The position numbers were made by a program, and so were the translations under genes. The notes under the pieces were generated by a model that saw only the letters and a list, made by a program, of their open reading frames with translations, made no database searches and was not told the DNA's origin. Of a DNA stretch of 64,000 nucleotides, positions 1-12,280 are shown piece by piece. The stretch comes from Liquidambar formosana (taxonomy: Eukaryota > Streptophyta > Magnoliopsida > Saxifragales > Altingiaceae). How positions within the stretch are numbered: the stretch's first letter is position 1; each line of letters begins with the position of its first letter. The stretch covers positions 22,906,375 through 22,970,374 of the forward strand of contig CM077827.1 in NCBI GenBank assembly GCA_039720395.1, written 5' to 3'.

Positions 1-965
1 CTACATTTTGTTTTCACATTTTATCGCGAGATATATCAAGATATCAACAATATATTGAGAATATCGTAAATATATCTATTTTATCGAGCTTTTTTGACAA
101 AATATCGTAGATGTATCGCGATATCTCGTCGAAATTTCTTCAAATATCATCAATTTATGGAGTATTTTGTGGCTCCTCTTTTGCCCTTTTCCCACTGTTA
201 CCCTGAGAATCTACCATCATTATATCACTCTATCGAAGCTTCCCATCATGAGTACGGGATAGACCCTTTGCCATTATAATTATGTATATATATGTATATA
301 TATACATATATACAATGTATGTTAATCTCTACTAAAAATAAAATGTATGTTAATCTATGTTAAATACTCTATTAAAGGTTTTAGTCTTAACAGGTCAGCC
401 AAAAATAAAATAAAATTATGACAAACCCCTTTGCAACTATATACATAACAAATATATTATATATTTATATATAACAATTTTTTTTTTTAATTTTGTTTTT
501 TTGGGATAAATGAGAAGAACTTCCTCAAATCCTGATGAATAATATGCTGTTTGTATTACCTGATTTTATATAGAGTAACATTTGGATCCCGACATATTAT
601 AACTTGTCCCATAATCCACTCATTATTCCTCTATTATTTTTACATTGTGAGTTTGTAACATAAGTACACCATTTGATGTTGAATTTGCATAAATGTATAT
701 TATTTATTTGCTCAGCGCAACACATTTTTGAACCCTACACAAGATACTTATATTATACACATTTAAATTACAATATTTTGATTCTAAGTTATTTATTAGA
801 GTCTAAATCATTGATCCCCAGAGTTTCAATAAAACTATCCGTGTTTTACGAATAATATCCGTCGTGTCTTTAAATCGATATCGATATTTTCGATATATCC
901 GATATATCCGTGTTTTGTGACCCTCGATATATCCATCGATATCAATATTTAAGTCCTTGCGTCAA
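1..965. repeat. AT-rich spacer with TATCGATAT-type repeat blocks at both ends
   Basis: No gene is recognised. Positions 1-145 and 865-955 are dense in ATATCG/CGATAT words such as CGATATCGATATTTTCGATA. They bracket about 700 bp of AT-rich sequence that includes a TATATGTA microsatellite near 283-320. The two blocks resemble the ends of one degraded repeat, but no exact inverted repeat or target duplication could be established. Confidence 0.35.
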
Positions 966-1300
966 TTACTGTAGAAACCATCCAAAACTGGCAGCCAAAG
1001 AAAGTAAAACTTGGATTGAGTTCATCTTTGCCGTTGGGACAAACGTCTCATGATAGTCAATGCCATAGGTTTGTGTGAAGTCTTTCACTACTAATCTCAC
1101 CTTAAATTGCTCTACAAAACCGTTAGCCTTAGGTTTTACTATGACGCCCACAACTAATTCAACTAACTCCCAAGTATTATTTTTTTGAAGAGCTTTCATC
1201 TCATCAACCATAGCTACCTGCCATTTTGGATCACTAAGTGCATTCTGTAATTTCTTTGGAGTAGACAGAGTATAAGTAGGATACCAATGTATGGAAAGAA
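966..1300 (-). pseudogene. Ty1-copia reverse transcriptase fragment
   Basis: The minus strand encodes the start of a copia reverse transcriptase. Visible blocks are DPKWQVAMVDEMKALQKNNT, TWELVEL, FKVRLVVKDFTQTYGIDYHE and AKMNSIQVLLSLAASF, in family order. The stretch normally reading GCKW-(V/I)-(F/Y)-K-V is damaged and the frame ends near the QLDVKNAFLNG motif, so this is a 5'-domain scrap. No LTRs, primer binding site or integrase remain nearby. It lies upstream of and antisense to the aldehyde oxidase relic. The translated frame extends to 1352, but the part beyond about 1290 shows no similarity. Confidence 0.8.
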
Positions 1301-1352
1301 GAGGAAAAATTATGATACAAGACAAAATTAGGGATACAGGGTGTGAGTACAA

Positions 1353-2097
1353 TATCCAACATGTGTTGCAAGTATTTCCCTGTTAGTTATATACTTATAT
1401 AGGCTTTGGTCTATTACATATGATTCTGGTGTTCTGAACTGTGTTTTGCATTTATTTAAACATACAAATTCAAATAATTTGATTGTGTTGTTTCCTCTCC
1501 TTGCATCTTGTACTAGTGCTTTTCTTGGTGTTTATGTTGCATTGGTGCTATTTAGTTTATTTTTATGAGTGTAAATATAGTATTTAAAGGAAGCGAAGGA
1601 TGTCATCCAGTATACACAATGTATACAAGAGTTGACAAATAAAAAGGATCAACCCTGATGATGATTTTAACTGGACGCAATGTATTCATGTATCACATTC
1701 TTTCGGGCTACCAGGGTAAAATAGTCAGACTAACTTAAATATGGTCTGTAAAATGGGTGATTGCTATTAGTCTATAATTAGAACTTACATTGGTTTCTGG
1801 AGATTACCAGGTGGAACACCACATTATTTTTTTCAGTTTTTCTTCTTTATTTATGATAATTTTAGCGTAATGTTAAGATTCAGTGGGGGAAAAAAAAAAC
1901 AGGAACTCATTCTAAAGTAATATTTGATTTTGAAAGCCTCTATCCTGTGTTATATATGACATCCCAAAATTGTTCTAAGTCTCTCTCTCTCTCTCAGATT
2001 GGATTTGATTGCCTGTTAGTCAGATGATGAGAGTGAGTTTATAGTCTACTTTTATCCTATTATGAACTTCTTGGTTTAAGTACTCGTGATGTTTTAG
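1353..2097. other. Non-coding stretch upstream of the first retained AO exon
   Basis: No coding similarity was seen on either strand. It has a short (CT)n run at about 1980-1996 and ends in TTTTAG at the acceptor of the first recognisable aldehyde oxidase exon. The earlier AO exons (2Fe-2S, FAD and N-terminal molybdenum domains) are not found here or further upstream. Confidence 0.5.
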
Positions 2098-5000
2098 GTT
2101 GCTACGGCATGCGTACTTGCAGCACACAAATTATGCCACCCCGTCCGGATATATCTCAATCGCAAGACTGATATGATAATGGCAGGAGGAAGACATCCCA
2201 TGAAAATATCTTATAATGTAGGGTTCAAATCTAATGGGAAGATAACTGCCTTGCACCTTGATATATTAATCAATGCAGGCATATCTGCAGATATAAGCCC
2301 CACAATGCCACTAAACATGCTGGGTGCACTTAAAAAATATGATTGGGGTGCTTTATCTTTTGATATAAAGGTATGCAAGACAAACCATTCTAGTAAATCA
2401 GCAATGCGTGCCCCTGGGGAGGTACAGGCATCATTTATTGCCGAAGCTGTAATTGAACATGTGGCACCAAACCTATCAATGGAAGTGGATTTTGTCAGAA
2501 ACATAAATCTTCACACATTCAATAGCCTTTATTTATTCTACGAGGGTAGTACAGGTGAACCTCTGGAATATACTTCACCTTCAATTTGGGATAAGTTGGT
2601 TAGGTCTTCAAGCTTTTACCAAAGGACTGAAATGATAAAACAGTTCAATAGGTGTAATAAATGGCGGAAGAGGGGTATTTCTTGGGTACCTATCTTGCAT
2701 GAAGTGTCATTGAGACCGACCCCAGGGAAAGTAAGCATTCTAAGCGATGGGTCTGTTGTAGTTGGAGTTGGAGGGATTGGGCTGGGCCAGGGGCTCTGGA
2801 CGAAGGTAAAACAGATGGCTGCATTTGCTCTCAGCGCAATTCAGTGCGATGGAGCTGGAGATCTCTTGGAGAAAGTACAGGTCATACAATCAGATACCTT
2901 GAGCTTAATACAAGGGGGGTTTACTTCTGGAAGCACTACATCTGAGTCGAGCTGTGAAGCAGTCAGACTTTGCTGCAGTATCTTGGTTGAAAGACTAACC
3001 CCTCTCAAGGAAAGGTTGCAGGAGCAAATGGGTTCTATTCAATGGGACATGTTGATTCTTCAGGTAGCTATCTACACATGAAATATCATATCTGATTTCT
3101 TTGTTGCTTTGCTCCTTGAGGATTGGAAGACTTGAAGAAAGTCATCCTCCATTAGCTGTGTTATGGTTTCGTCCATGAATTCGAACCATGGGTGGGTGAT
3201 AGAGGTGCCTTTACACTGGGCTCAACCATAAAATGCATAGCATACAACCTTAAACATATATTTCAGAAACAAATGAAAGCCTACATGCATATAGTTGACC
3301 GAACTGGTGTATATATCAACATGTGCCATGTAGTGTCCACGGTTATCTGACACACTGACCATCAATTGAATGAACTGTCCTACATATCTTAATCCTATGA
3401 GAAAGTCTTAATCCATGTTATTTGAATCTTAGAACACATAATGTTTTAGAAGAATTCTGTGATTTTCTCACTCAAATATTTTGATTTAAGCTTCAAATAT
3501 TATGTCATCTAAAATTCTACAGCATCAATTGAAATAATGTCATTGTTTTGACTAAAACAATAAACCTTATTTTGTTGCATAAATTTACTGCTCTGAAGAG
3601 TGTCAATAGAGATATAACTACATGGGTTGTATACCTTCTGAGAATTGTTTTGAGTCATAAAGCTTATGGTAGGATAATCTGTTCGCCACTCTGCGTGAAA
3701 GTCTTTTCAAACTAGCTTTTCTTTGATGCAAGTGCAAACTAACTCATATTATTGAATTTTTTACATATTTGGTTCAGTTAAAAATATGAAACTAATTCTT
3801 ATTTTCATATGATCATAATTAAGAAAATGTTTTATAGCTACATCAAGCAGAATATAATATTAATCTTTGACAAATATAAGGACACTAATGAAAAAAGGTT
3901 TATTCACTCATTTTTTTGATATTTATGATGCCAACTGTTAGCATCAACTCAATGATTATTGAGGTCTACCAATTATTAAGTTGTGTTTCTTTTTATTTTT
4001 TTTGGGTGGGGACTATGCTATTCATTCTTGCTTAAATCATATTTGTTGGTATATATCTCCAAGGGCATGGCTATTTACACTACGTTTTTTTGCTTTATAC
4101 ACACACTTGCTTTGTACACATATCTTTTAATTTAAAAAATCGTACTTTTACTTTATACACACTCCATAATACCTAAACTAACCCTAACCTTAACCTCAAA
4201 AAATTCGGTATATTTAAGTTGAACATATTGTATTTGTTTAGTACATTATGACTAAACAATTGCAAAAAGTTTAGTTGGTATGTCCCGAACAACGTTAAAA
4301 TGTTCAGTAAAAACAGTTCTGAACATTTTAGATTTGTTTGGTAAACCAAGTCTGAACCAACCATGATTCACAAACGAAACTTAACTTCCCTTGATGGAGA
4401 AAAAAGTTTGGTGCATTTGAGCTGAACATATTGTATTTGTTTAGTACATTATGACTGAACAATTGCAAAAAATGAAGTTGGTATGTCCCGAACAACTTTA
4501 AAATGTTAAGTTGAAACAATTTAAACATTTTGAGTTTGTTCAATATACTAGGCCTGAACAAAATGCGATTCCCAAACAAAACTCAACAACTTTTGATCAG
4601 AAAAAACATATCTTTTCAGCACTAGAAGCATTTGAATCGACCATTTGCTCGTCCATTGTTCAAAAAAGCGTAAAAACACGAACAATAATTAAGGTTTAAG
4701 AGATATTATAGATTAGTGATTAGGGTTTGTGAGAGAGTGAGGATATATGAATGGAGGAAGCAAAGGTTTTTGAGTGAGGAAGTTTTCATGATTATGGTTA
4801 TGTGTAGTGGGTGTGTAAAGTAAACTTGTATTTATATTTAAATCATTTTGTCCTTAGCTGTTATTTTACTCAAGGATAAAATAGTAATAAAAAATTTTAT
4901 TAAATGGTGTGTGTGTAAAGAAAAAAACGTAGTGTAAATAGCCGCGCCCTATCTCCATATCCATGTTAATTTCGTTTATTTAGAAGATGGATAAACTGAT

Positions 5001-7412
5001 TACTAAAGATTACTTTTTGAAAAGTTTTCTCATTAATGAGAAAAATCTTATGATTTGCGATTTACTTCAGTTTATCCTCTACTATTGTTTCTGACAAGGT
5101 TATGATCTTTACAACATTTAGTGAGACCCATCTACCTGTGAATCATGACTCATGATTTTGGACATGGACAGAGTGCATATCCTGTCAAGCCTTTTCATTA
5201 ACTACATGTGGCTCTCACATTTTGAAAGTTCAATAGCTTAAAACAAAGAGCCCCTTTTGGGTGGGTGCTTTAGAAAACTGTTTGTAAGTACTGTGCTAGA
5301 AAACCATTAACCTAAAATAATGTCTTAAGCTCCTTTTTTCCCCTTTTATGGTTATTTATAGGAACAGGAAAGATATTATGAATGCTAATTTTAACACAGT
5401 TGAAAAATATTATTTAAAATTTTGAAAACAATAAATACCTTAAAACCCTTAATAATGGTCTCAATGCAGAGTGCCTAATTTTGAACTGCAAAGATCTTTC
5501 TAGTATTTAGTGACTATAATTAGATATTGGAAAAGTAAACATCTAAAATTTAGGGATGTTAATTACTTTTTGGAAAACTACCACGAGGCAATTTTTTGTC
5601 TTCAGTGGGAAGAATTTTTTATTTTATTTTATTTTTGAATATTTTTAAAAAACAATGAGAAAAGAAAAGAAGGAAGAATGATAAAAAGAAGAAAAATGGT
5701 TTGTTTGAATCGTTATCAAGGAGCACAAAATATTAACTAAAATTTTCTTTAGAATTATTCTTGATTATACAAACCAGCTTTGCCATCTCAATCCATTTAT
5801 TTATCAAAATGCAGGCATGTATGCAGGCTGTGAATTTATCAGCAAGTTCTTGCTATGTTCTTGAAATGAGTTCTATGAAAAACCTAAACTATGGTGCTGC
5901 AGTGAGCGAGGTAAGTTCGGCTGTAACTCATTTTTCAATTTCTTTGTGCTTATGTTGAAATAAAATTAGCTTTAGTTCTAGTCTACTTACCTTATCAGGA
6001 GAAAAAATGTTATACTCCAACTTGGATGCTCCACCTTGCATCAGGGCTATCGTAGAGGATGATATTAGTGACTGCCAATTTACCCTTTTGCAAACTGCTG
6101 TAGTCCACACACTTCTGTGTGAATACTACTCATGGAGATATGGGCGTCACAGGTGGAGGTAAATATTCTGACTGGGGAAACCACGATTTTGCAAGCAGAT
6201 ATCATCTATGACTGTGGACAGAGCCTCAACCCTGCTGTGGATTTAGGACTGGTTAGCCTGACTACAACCTTATTTACACAAGGAATTCCAAATTTTATAG
6301 TTCGTATATTTCCTTTGTTTTTATTCTTGAGACTTTGCATTTATAGTTTGTATATTCCAAATTTTATAGTTTGTATATTTACACAAGGAAAATCCAAGTG
6401 TTTCTAGATAGATATGCCAGGGCAGTACATCTATGGGTCCTCCCTGAAGCCTCTCTACTATCTAAAAAAATTGTAGGATAATTTTGGTTGTCCATTGTTT
6501 TCCTATTCTTTAAACTTGTGTTCAATTAATTGGTTCATTTAACTTATGTGATCTACATGATCTAATATTATTCAGTGTTTCTTTTTACAGATTGAAGAGC
6601 TTTTGTTCAAGGAATTGGGTTTTTTATGCTCAAAGAATACCTGACGAATTCAGATGGATTGGTGATTGCGGAAGGCAAATGGACATACAAGATCCCTACA
6701 CTTGACACCATACTCAAACAGTTCAATGTCGAGCTACTGAACAGTGGGCACCATCAGAAATGTGTTTTCTCTTCAAAAGGTACCTCCCTTTAATTGTAAA
6801 TAAAAATCTTTGTAAATTTTCTCCATGCAGATATACCTATGCATCTCTTATAGACAAATGGCTTTTAGCATTATACATTGATTGCTTTGCCAAAAGACTA
6901 AAAATTGAAGGATCAGTGGAAATGCTTAAAATGATGTGAATTGAGTGAGTATTGAAATGGCTGTAGATAGATCATTATGACTGAACGCTTATGTTAATTT
7001 AATCAAGAGCAGTTGCTGTTAGAAACTTATAATAATGATGATGAAGCGGCAGCACACTCACAAGCTTCCTCTTGTACTCGAGAGTGTGCACCCACCCACC
7101 CACCAACACACATACACATACCCCACACGCACGTGCACGAAGAAACCATTTGTGTAGATCATAATTAGCAATTAAAATGGGATTCCCTTTTTTGCAGCCT
7201 CTGGTGAGCCACTGTTACTTCTAGCAGTTTCGGTTCACTGCACTACAAGAGCAGCTATTAAAGATGCAAGAGCACAGATTCTTTCTTGGCATGGCCTAGA
7301 TGGGTCTAGTTCAGCATTTCAGTAGGAGGTTCCAGCTACCATGCCTGTTGTGAAGGAGCTATGTGGGCTGGACAATGTGGATAGGTACTTACAAAGCTTG
7401 CTTTCGAGTTGA
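2098..7412 (+). pseudogene. AO: Aldehyde oxidase (molybdenum hydroxylase) pseudogene, 3' half only
   Basis: This is a relic of a plant aldehyde oxidase, the xanthine oxidase-family molybdoflavoenzymes that include abscisic-aldehyde oxidase. Only the C-terminal part of the molybdenum-cofactor domain remains. Exons are 2098-3063 (322 codons; AGGRHPMK, MRAPGEVQ, GLGQGLWTK, GGFTSGSTTSESSCEA), 5815-5910 (QAVNLSAS, NYGAAVSE), 6153-6251 (VEVNILTGETTILQADIIYD), 6591-6779 and 7198-7412 (SGEPLLLLAVS, then the terminal RYLQSLLSS). All have AG/GT borders and compatible phases. Damage: the family's GG.E.GQG reads GGIGLGQG; exon 4 lost one G just after codon 2, so it runs to TGA although the other frame still gives the family sequence; the last exon has an in-frame TAG at 7323-7325. 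The Glu of GEP, equivalent to the catalytic Glu of xanthine oxidase, is retained. The Fe-S and FAD domains are absent. The pseudogene call is secure; the paralogue is not resolved. Confidence 0.93.
4063..4949. mobile_element. Mutator-like non-autonomous TIR element in an AO intron
   Basis: An 887-bp element whose ends are inverted copies: the left end starts GGGCATGGCTATTTACACTA and the right end, read in reverse complement, starts GGGCGCGGCTATTTACACTA. Similarity continues for about 45 bp, through ACGTTTTTTT and ACACACAC. It is flanked by a 9-bp duplication, TATCTCCAA at 4054-4062 and TATCTCCAT at 4950-4958 (one mismatch). Long terminal repeats plus a 9-bp duplication fit Mutator-like elements. 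The interior has no transposase but holds two tandem copies (about 4190-4392 and 4393-4595, period 203) sharing GAACATATTGTATTTGTTTA. Confidence 0.8.
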
Positions 7413-8278
7413 TGAAACCCTTGATTATTCAAAAAATAAAGAGTTGATGAAACCCTTACCTTCCTTTTTGTTCATTTATTAGACCATATGGATGATATTT
7501 TATATAAAGTGCACAAAGTGTTAATATTGGTACAGTATTGAAATAGAAAAACTTGATGTAAAACTACTGATGATCACACAATCACAAAATTGCTATAAAT
7601 CAGATTCATTCCATTGAATGGGGTATAACATTCTTTGAATTCTCTTATGCGAGAATAAAAGGGATGAGTCCTTGGGGAAATGAATTTATATAAGACAACA
7701 TGCCAACTGATTGTGTACTGTTCGTAAGCTTAACGAGTGTAGAGTTGATTAAGCTGGTTTCCATGGGAAAAATAAATGAAGTTAGATGGTTCAAAGTTGC
7801 ACACAAACAATTTCATGAATGAAGGAACCGTTTGGCATTCACTATCAATAAACATGACCATGATGGTTGTGATTTGTGATTTTTGATTTGTCAATAGCTT
7901 CTTGTTTAGGAAATCTTCGGCATTAAGGTGGCAAAGATACAGATCCGGATCCAAGCCGGACCCAACACGAAGTTTGCAGGTTTACCAATCATGTTTGGGT
8001 CATAATCGTGTCAATTTGCCTAACTCATGTATTAAATAAGTTGTGTTCAGGTTAACCCGCTTGACTTGAATTGACCCACTTAGAAAATCATGTCCCGTTA
8101 ACACGATTTCAGCTTAATATCTATGTAACCTGCATATGATCCATAGATCTATTATTTGGTATTTGATGTACATGGTAGCCTATGTGCATGATGAATGATG
8201 TGTGTCGTATACTCGTATGCATGTCAAGCTAATACAAACTTGATTATTAAACAAATTACATGTGTTGTATTGTGTTAC
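7413..8278. other. Intergenic, no gene recognised
   Basis: This follows the AO relic. Nothing coding is recognised. Positions about 7925-8125 (CGGACCCAACACGA, GTTAACCCGCTTGACTTG, CCCGTTAACACGATTTCAGC) look like a dispersed plant repeat, but no borders could be set. Confidence 0.4.
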
Positions 8279-8480
8279 TCATTTGATAATCAGGTTGTTG
8301 ATTGTCATACGATTTGCAATATGGGTGATGGATTCAAGTTCCATCTTGTTTATTGGTATATAATTTTCTCTTCAAGATATTCATTTGATAACCAAGTTGT
8401 TGATTGTCATACGGTTTGCAATATGGGTGATAAATTCTAGTTCCATCTTGTTGATTGGTGTACAGTTTGCTCTTCAAGGG
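8279..8480 (+). repeat. 102-bp tandem duplication
   Basis: Two diverged copies with a period of 102 bp, starting at 8279 and 8381 with TCATTTGATAA. Both contain GTTGTTGATTGTCATACG and TTTGCAATATGGGTGAT. The end of the second copy runs into the LINE coding relic, so the duplication probably involves the edge of that LINE. Confidence 0.7.
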
Positions 8481-9605
8481 AGGTTTCGGGTTTGGGTATT
8501 AGGCTGTTTACTTTGGTTAATCAAGCTTTTTTTCAAAAATGATTTTGTAGATCTACAGTGGAAAGGAACTGTTTATGGAAAAAGGTTTTGATTTGAAAAT
8601 ATGATTGTGAAGAGTGGTGTTGGTGAGCAAGGGAAGTTAATGGAAATTATAGGGTAGGCCTTGGGAAAGTTAATATTTAATAATTTAGATTCCTTTCGAA
8701 TAAAGAGGAGGTTCAAAATATGGAATGGTGTGTGGATAAAATTTTGACTAGATCTTTGGTGCGGGGAAGTGGATTTAAGGAAGGTATTCCTAGATCCTTT
8801 TGGAATTGTGCTCCATGGAGATGCTTGGAATAAAAATGGTGTGATTTGGATGGGCATTGTAACGTCTTAGAATCTTGCCTTTGTTAGAAACTTTCATGTT
8901 TAGGAGTTGGGAAAGTATTATTAGTGGGCAGAACATAGTGTCATCTGGAAATGAAGGGCAATGGGAAGTTATTTTTAGTGAAATTATTTTTTATCTTTTT
9001 TTTTTTTTTTTTTCAAAGGGTTTGCAAAACTATCTTTCCGGTTTCTTAAGGTTTGGCTGCCCTCAGGCTCGACAAACATGGTTTTTTTTTTAACGTGGAT
9101 AGCTATGCGAGATATATGTTTGACTTTGGACCATCTAATTAGAAGGAACTTTGTTTTGCCAAATTGGTGTATATAGTAGGGGATTTTATAGATTTGTCCG
9201 TCAGGCAAATAGTTACAGTTAGTAGTCATTCTTAGTTAAGTTAGTCGTCATTTACTGGGAAGTTAGTAGTCATTTGTATTAAACTGTAATTATTTTCCCA
9301 TAGCTTCATCAATCTGTAATTCCCTCAATCACATTCTTATACGTTGTGAAGTGGCTTGCGGATTTGGGTCTTTTGTTTTGATATCTTTGGATGCAAAACG
9401 TTTTGTCTTAAATGGTTCTTCAATCGATTGAAAATTGGTGGTGTAGGAATAGTAATTGCTTTCCTCCATCCATTTGGAAAATGGTTGCCTCATGCAAACT
9501 TTTAGATCATTAATTTGGAAGGAAATTAATGACTTGATATATAGAACTTTTGAGGGTATTGAACTATCCATCGGAAATTTATGACTTAATTTATCTAGTT
9601 AGCAT
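8440..9605 (+). pseudogene. L1-type LINE fragment (3' end of ORF2)
   Basis: A heavily broken copy of the C-terminal part of a plant L1 ORF2. Blocks occur in family order but in shifting frames: DWCTVCSSREVSGLGIRLF, KIWNGVWIKF followed by DLWCGEVDL (the usual G-RIRFW-D-W region), NFHVQELGKY, then DHLIRRNFVLPNWC (zinc-binding zf-RVT region), HCEVACGF and, near 9480-9575, a relic of the W-RERN-RTFEGIE end. Between about 9172 and 9345 an unrelated piece containing repeated TTAGTAGTCAT interrupts the zf-RVT region. An A/T-rich tract follows at 9000-9015. No reverse transcriptase core, 5' end or target duplication is visible. Confidence 0.7.
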
Positions 9606-9742
9606 TTTGCGTGAAAATGTCACCTAGGTTTTAGTACGTGATTGTCGTTTCATTGTTTTTTTATTTGGTTGTGCTGCTCTTTTCTTTTCTTCTTCTTCTT
9701 CTTCTTTCTTTGTTTTTTTTATTTATTTTTTATTTTTTTTAA

Positions 9743-9964
9743 GCCATGTTTGTTTATCTAGAATGAAATGGATGGAATGGAATATCGTTCAAATTCATTC
9801 CAAACAGCATATTTGGATGAGGTAATTTGAATGGAAATGGAATCAAATAATGTGTTTAGACCGCCATTTCAAATCCTTTTTCATTCCAAACTACTTCAAA
9901 CATGGAATCAGATTTCATTCACATCCATTCCATTCCATTCTATTCCAGCAAAACAAACATGACC
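9743..9964. mobile_element. Tourist-like MITE (PIF/Harbinger type)
   Basis: A 222-bp element with TAA on each side (9740-9742 and 9965-9967). Terminal inverted repeats: the left begins GCCATGTTTGTTTATCTAGA and the right, reversed, begins GGTCATGTTTGTTTTGCTGG; both lead into GGAATGGAATGG-type subterminal repeats. The 3-bp TAA duplication and small size fit Tourist-like MITEs. It has no coding capacity. Confidence 0.8.
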
Positions 9965-10317
9965 TAAGGGTATACCTAGTGTGTATGAGCTTTTCCATTT
10001 TCTATTTTATAAATACGAAGTCTTTACTAGATTTAATTTGTGTGTGAAAAGTCAACAAAATTAATAATCTAATATACGAGTTGTATTCAGGTTGACTTGC
10101 ATCTTTGAATACTTGTGTTCTGAATAAGAAAAAAAACACGATTTGCAAAATTGCCATATACTAACATAACAGACGTACATAATTCCATGAAAAGTTGGTT
10201 ATTTGTCCAATAGAAAATGCAAACTGGGTTTCAAATTTAAACCACAATGGGACAATTTAATGTGGGCCCCTAGCCCACTTATATTGGAAAGGAGTTGGAC
10301 ACTACTTAACAGGGTAA

Positions 10318-10455
10318 AGGCATGTTTGGGGAATTTTTCTTAAAACACATTAGGATTTGGAAAAGGGTTAGGAATAACTTTAAAAATCCATTTCAATTAG
10401 ATACTTAATTTTATTGTTATACCCCTTCCAAATTATAATAATACAAACAATGCCT
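10318..10455. mobile_element. Small Tourist-like MITE
   Basis: A 138-bp element flanked by TAA (10315-10317 and 10456-10458). Ends: AGGCATGTTTGGGG on the left, and AGGCATTGTTTGT when the right end is reversed. It is AT-rich and non-coding. It shares the GGCATGTTTG-like terminus with the neighbouring MITE but not its interior. Confidence 0.65.
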
Positions 10456-10800
10456 TAATTTGATGGGCTTTTATCATGGAATCATGGATTTCGTTGAAAT
10501 ATAGTACAAACTCGATCGGGAACTCTTGCCTTGATCTTGTTCTTCTTTGTTTTTATTAGGGTGAATAAAAAAAAAAACCAAGGGAAAAAGTGCGGTAAAT
10601 ATTGCTTTTTCGCTAATTTTAGGGAAATTCTAGATTTCCAGACATAATGTGTTTTCCATCCCACTAAACAAAAATGGGATGGTGTATAAACAGGACGTTG
10701 TGGGGCAACAATGGAGTATGAAGAGGGATAATTCCCATGAGGGTCAAGGTTGAGAAGGGTTGAGAGGGGCTCCCCCGTCCCCAATCCTGTAAGGAATTGA

Positions 10801-11370
10801 TGTAGAGAAAAACAACAATGCGGAACATAATGAATAACAAAAATCATATAAATTAATTTCATAAAACCCATGAATCTTATTGTGGTTCATATAAAACAAA
10901 AACCTAACTAGAAGAAGGTTTAGAACTTACAGTAGGTCCTTAAGATGACTAATTGATCCTCGAACAAGCAGCACAAGTGTATTGCCTCTATGGTATCTAC
11001 ACCAAGCAAAAGCCGATAATTGTTCTTCAAGTCCTCCTTAGCGTTTGCTAGAAAGGATGAACTAGAAGAGAAAAGGAGAGAGACTCCTAAAAGAATTCGG
11101 CCAAGGAGAGGAGAGAGTGATGTATTAAGTGTGTGTGGCTAGCACCTACTAGGGTGTTATATATAGACCCCACTGCTAGGGCCCAAAGAGGAATCCCACC
11201 TTGTCTGGGATTTGCAATTTATCTAAATTGCATATTAACCCATCCACTTAACATCAAATGCAAGTATGGCCCTTTGAAAACTTTTCTTATACACTCTTGC
11301 AATTTCTCTCAAACTAAAGTCCCTCTTTACTTATTTACTTATTGGTGTGTGACCCATTGGATTTACAACA
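10801..11370 (-). mobile_element. Probable copia-type LTR, minus orientation
   Basis: A 570-bp segment that on the minus strand starts TGTTGTAAATCCAATGGG and ends ...TTCTCTACA (TG...CA). It contains a minus-strand TATA box, CTATATATAACACC, at about 11157-11171, followed by a CT-rich leader. No matching target duplication was seen (left flank AATTGA, right flank TCTAG), and no second LTR was found, so it may be a fragment or an old solo LTR. The flanking minus-strand frame at 10482-10871 shows no protein family I recognise. Confidence 0.45.
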
Positions 11371-11423
11371 TCTAGTAGTAGGTAATGGCACATGGAGTGC
11401 CTAATGGAACACTTTCCATTAAG

Positions 11424-11600
11424 GGTGTGTTTGGTATGGGGAATGGGAATGTGACTCCTAGGTTTGACCCATTACTTGGGAATGGGAATGGGAATGTGAT
11501 GGAATGTGACCATTCCCATGTTTGGTTTATGGTGATGGAAAGTCTGATAGCCCCCTAACATTCCCATTCCAACGTTTGGTTGGGTTAGGAATCTCATACC
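11424..11600. repeat. GGGAATG-rich MITE-like repeat
   Basis: Starts GGGTGTGTTTGGTATGGGGA and carries several GGGAATGGGAATG / CATTCCCATTCC words in both orientations. This is a pattern common in plant TIR MITEs, but no exact ends or target duplication could be defined. Confidence 0.4.
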
Positions 11601-12164
11601 CAATAATAGTAAATTCCCACAATACCCTTAACTTTACCAAAGTCATTTATCAGATCCACCAAAACCTTTTCGAATCTTCTCCTTCATTCTCGTCGTCCAA
11701 CCTATTGCGAGAAGATTGACAACTAATGTAACACCCGTAATTTAAAAGTAAGGTATTAAGGGTTTAAGCTGCTGAAATTTGGCTAAGTGTTGGGAAAAAG
11801 TAAATTTTTCGTAAATCTTTGTTTTTAAAGATAATTTTTGGCGGTAATGGAAGTTTATAATATTATAAGACTTCTGTGATTTTATGGGATTTTATTAGCA
11901 TGTTTGGATTGGGTTCCTCACATGTTTGTTTTAGGAAAATCTGTCAGGAGACGAATTTTGTACTAAAACTTAGAAATGAGATTTTGATATACTTGGAATT
12001 TGATTTTTTTGATATTTTATTTGGATTCAAATGGGGGGTTATTTGATTATTTTCATTAAATAACTTAAAGTAAGATTACTTAAATGTTTTTAATGGAAAG
12101 AAGGCTAAGGTCTGTGCTGATGGGGGAAGTGCCTGATTGATGGCCAGTTTCAGCTGTCTGAATG

Positions 12165-12280
12165 TTTCAGACGTCTGAAACTCACTTTCAAACGTTTGAA
12201 AATTCCAGAGAATGAGGATTTTGAGGTTACGTCTGAAGCTCACTTTCAGACGTCTGAAACTCATTTTCAGACGTCTGAAA
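12165..12280. promoter_or_regulatory. Cluster of four perfect 16-bp palindromes upstream of an LTR TATA-like zone
   Basis: TTTCAGACGTCTGAAA occurs at 12165-12180, 12244-12259 and 12265-12280. A variant, TTTCAAACGTTTGAAA, lies at 12186-12201 and changes both arms so that it remains a perfect palindrome. Partial half-sites (TTTCAGCTGTCTGAA, ACGTCTGAAG) lie between. The cluster is immediately 5' of the AT-rich, GA-rich promoter and leader zone. Function is inferred from position only. Confidence 0.6.

Noticed and set aside
10482..10871. 129-codon minus-strand frame
   Set aside because: No recognisable domain, low-complexity C-terminal half, and it overlaps the edge of a probable LTR.
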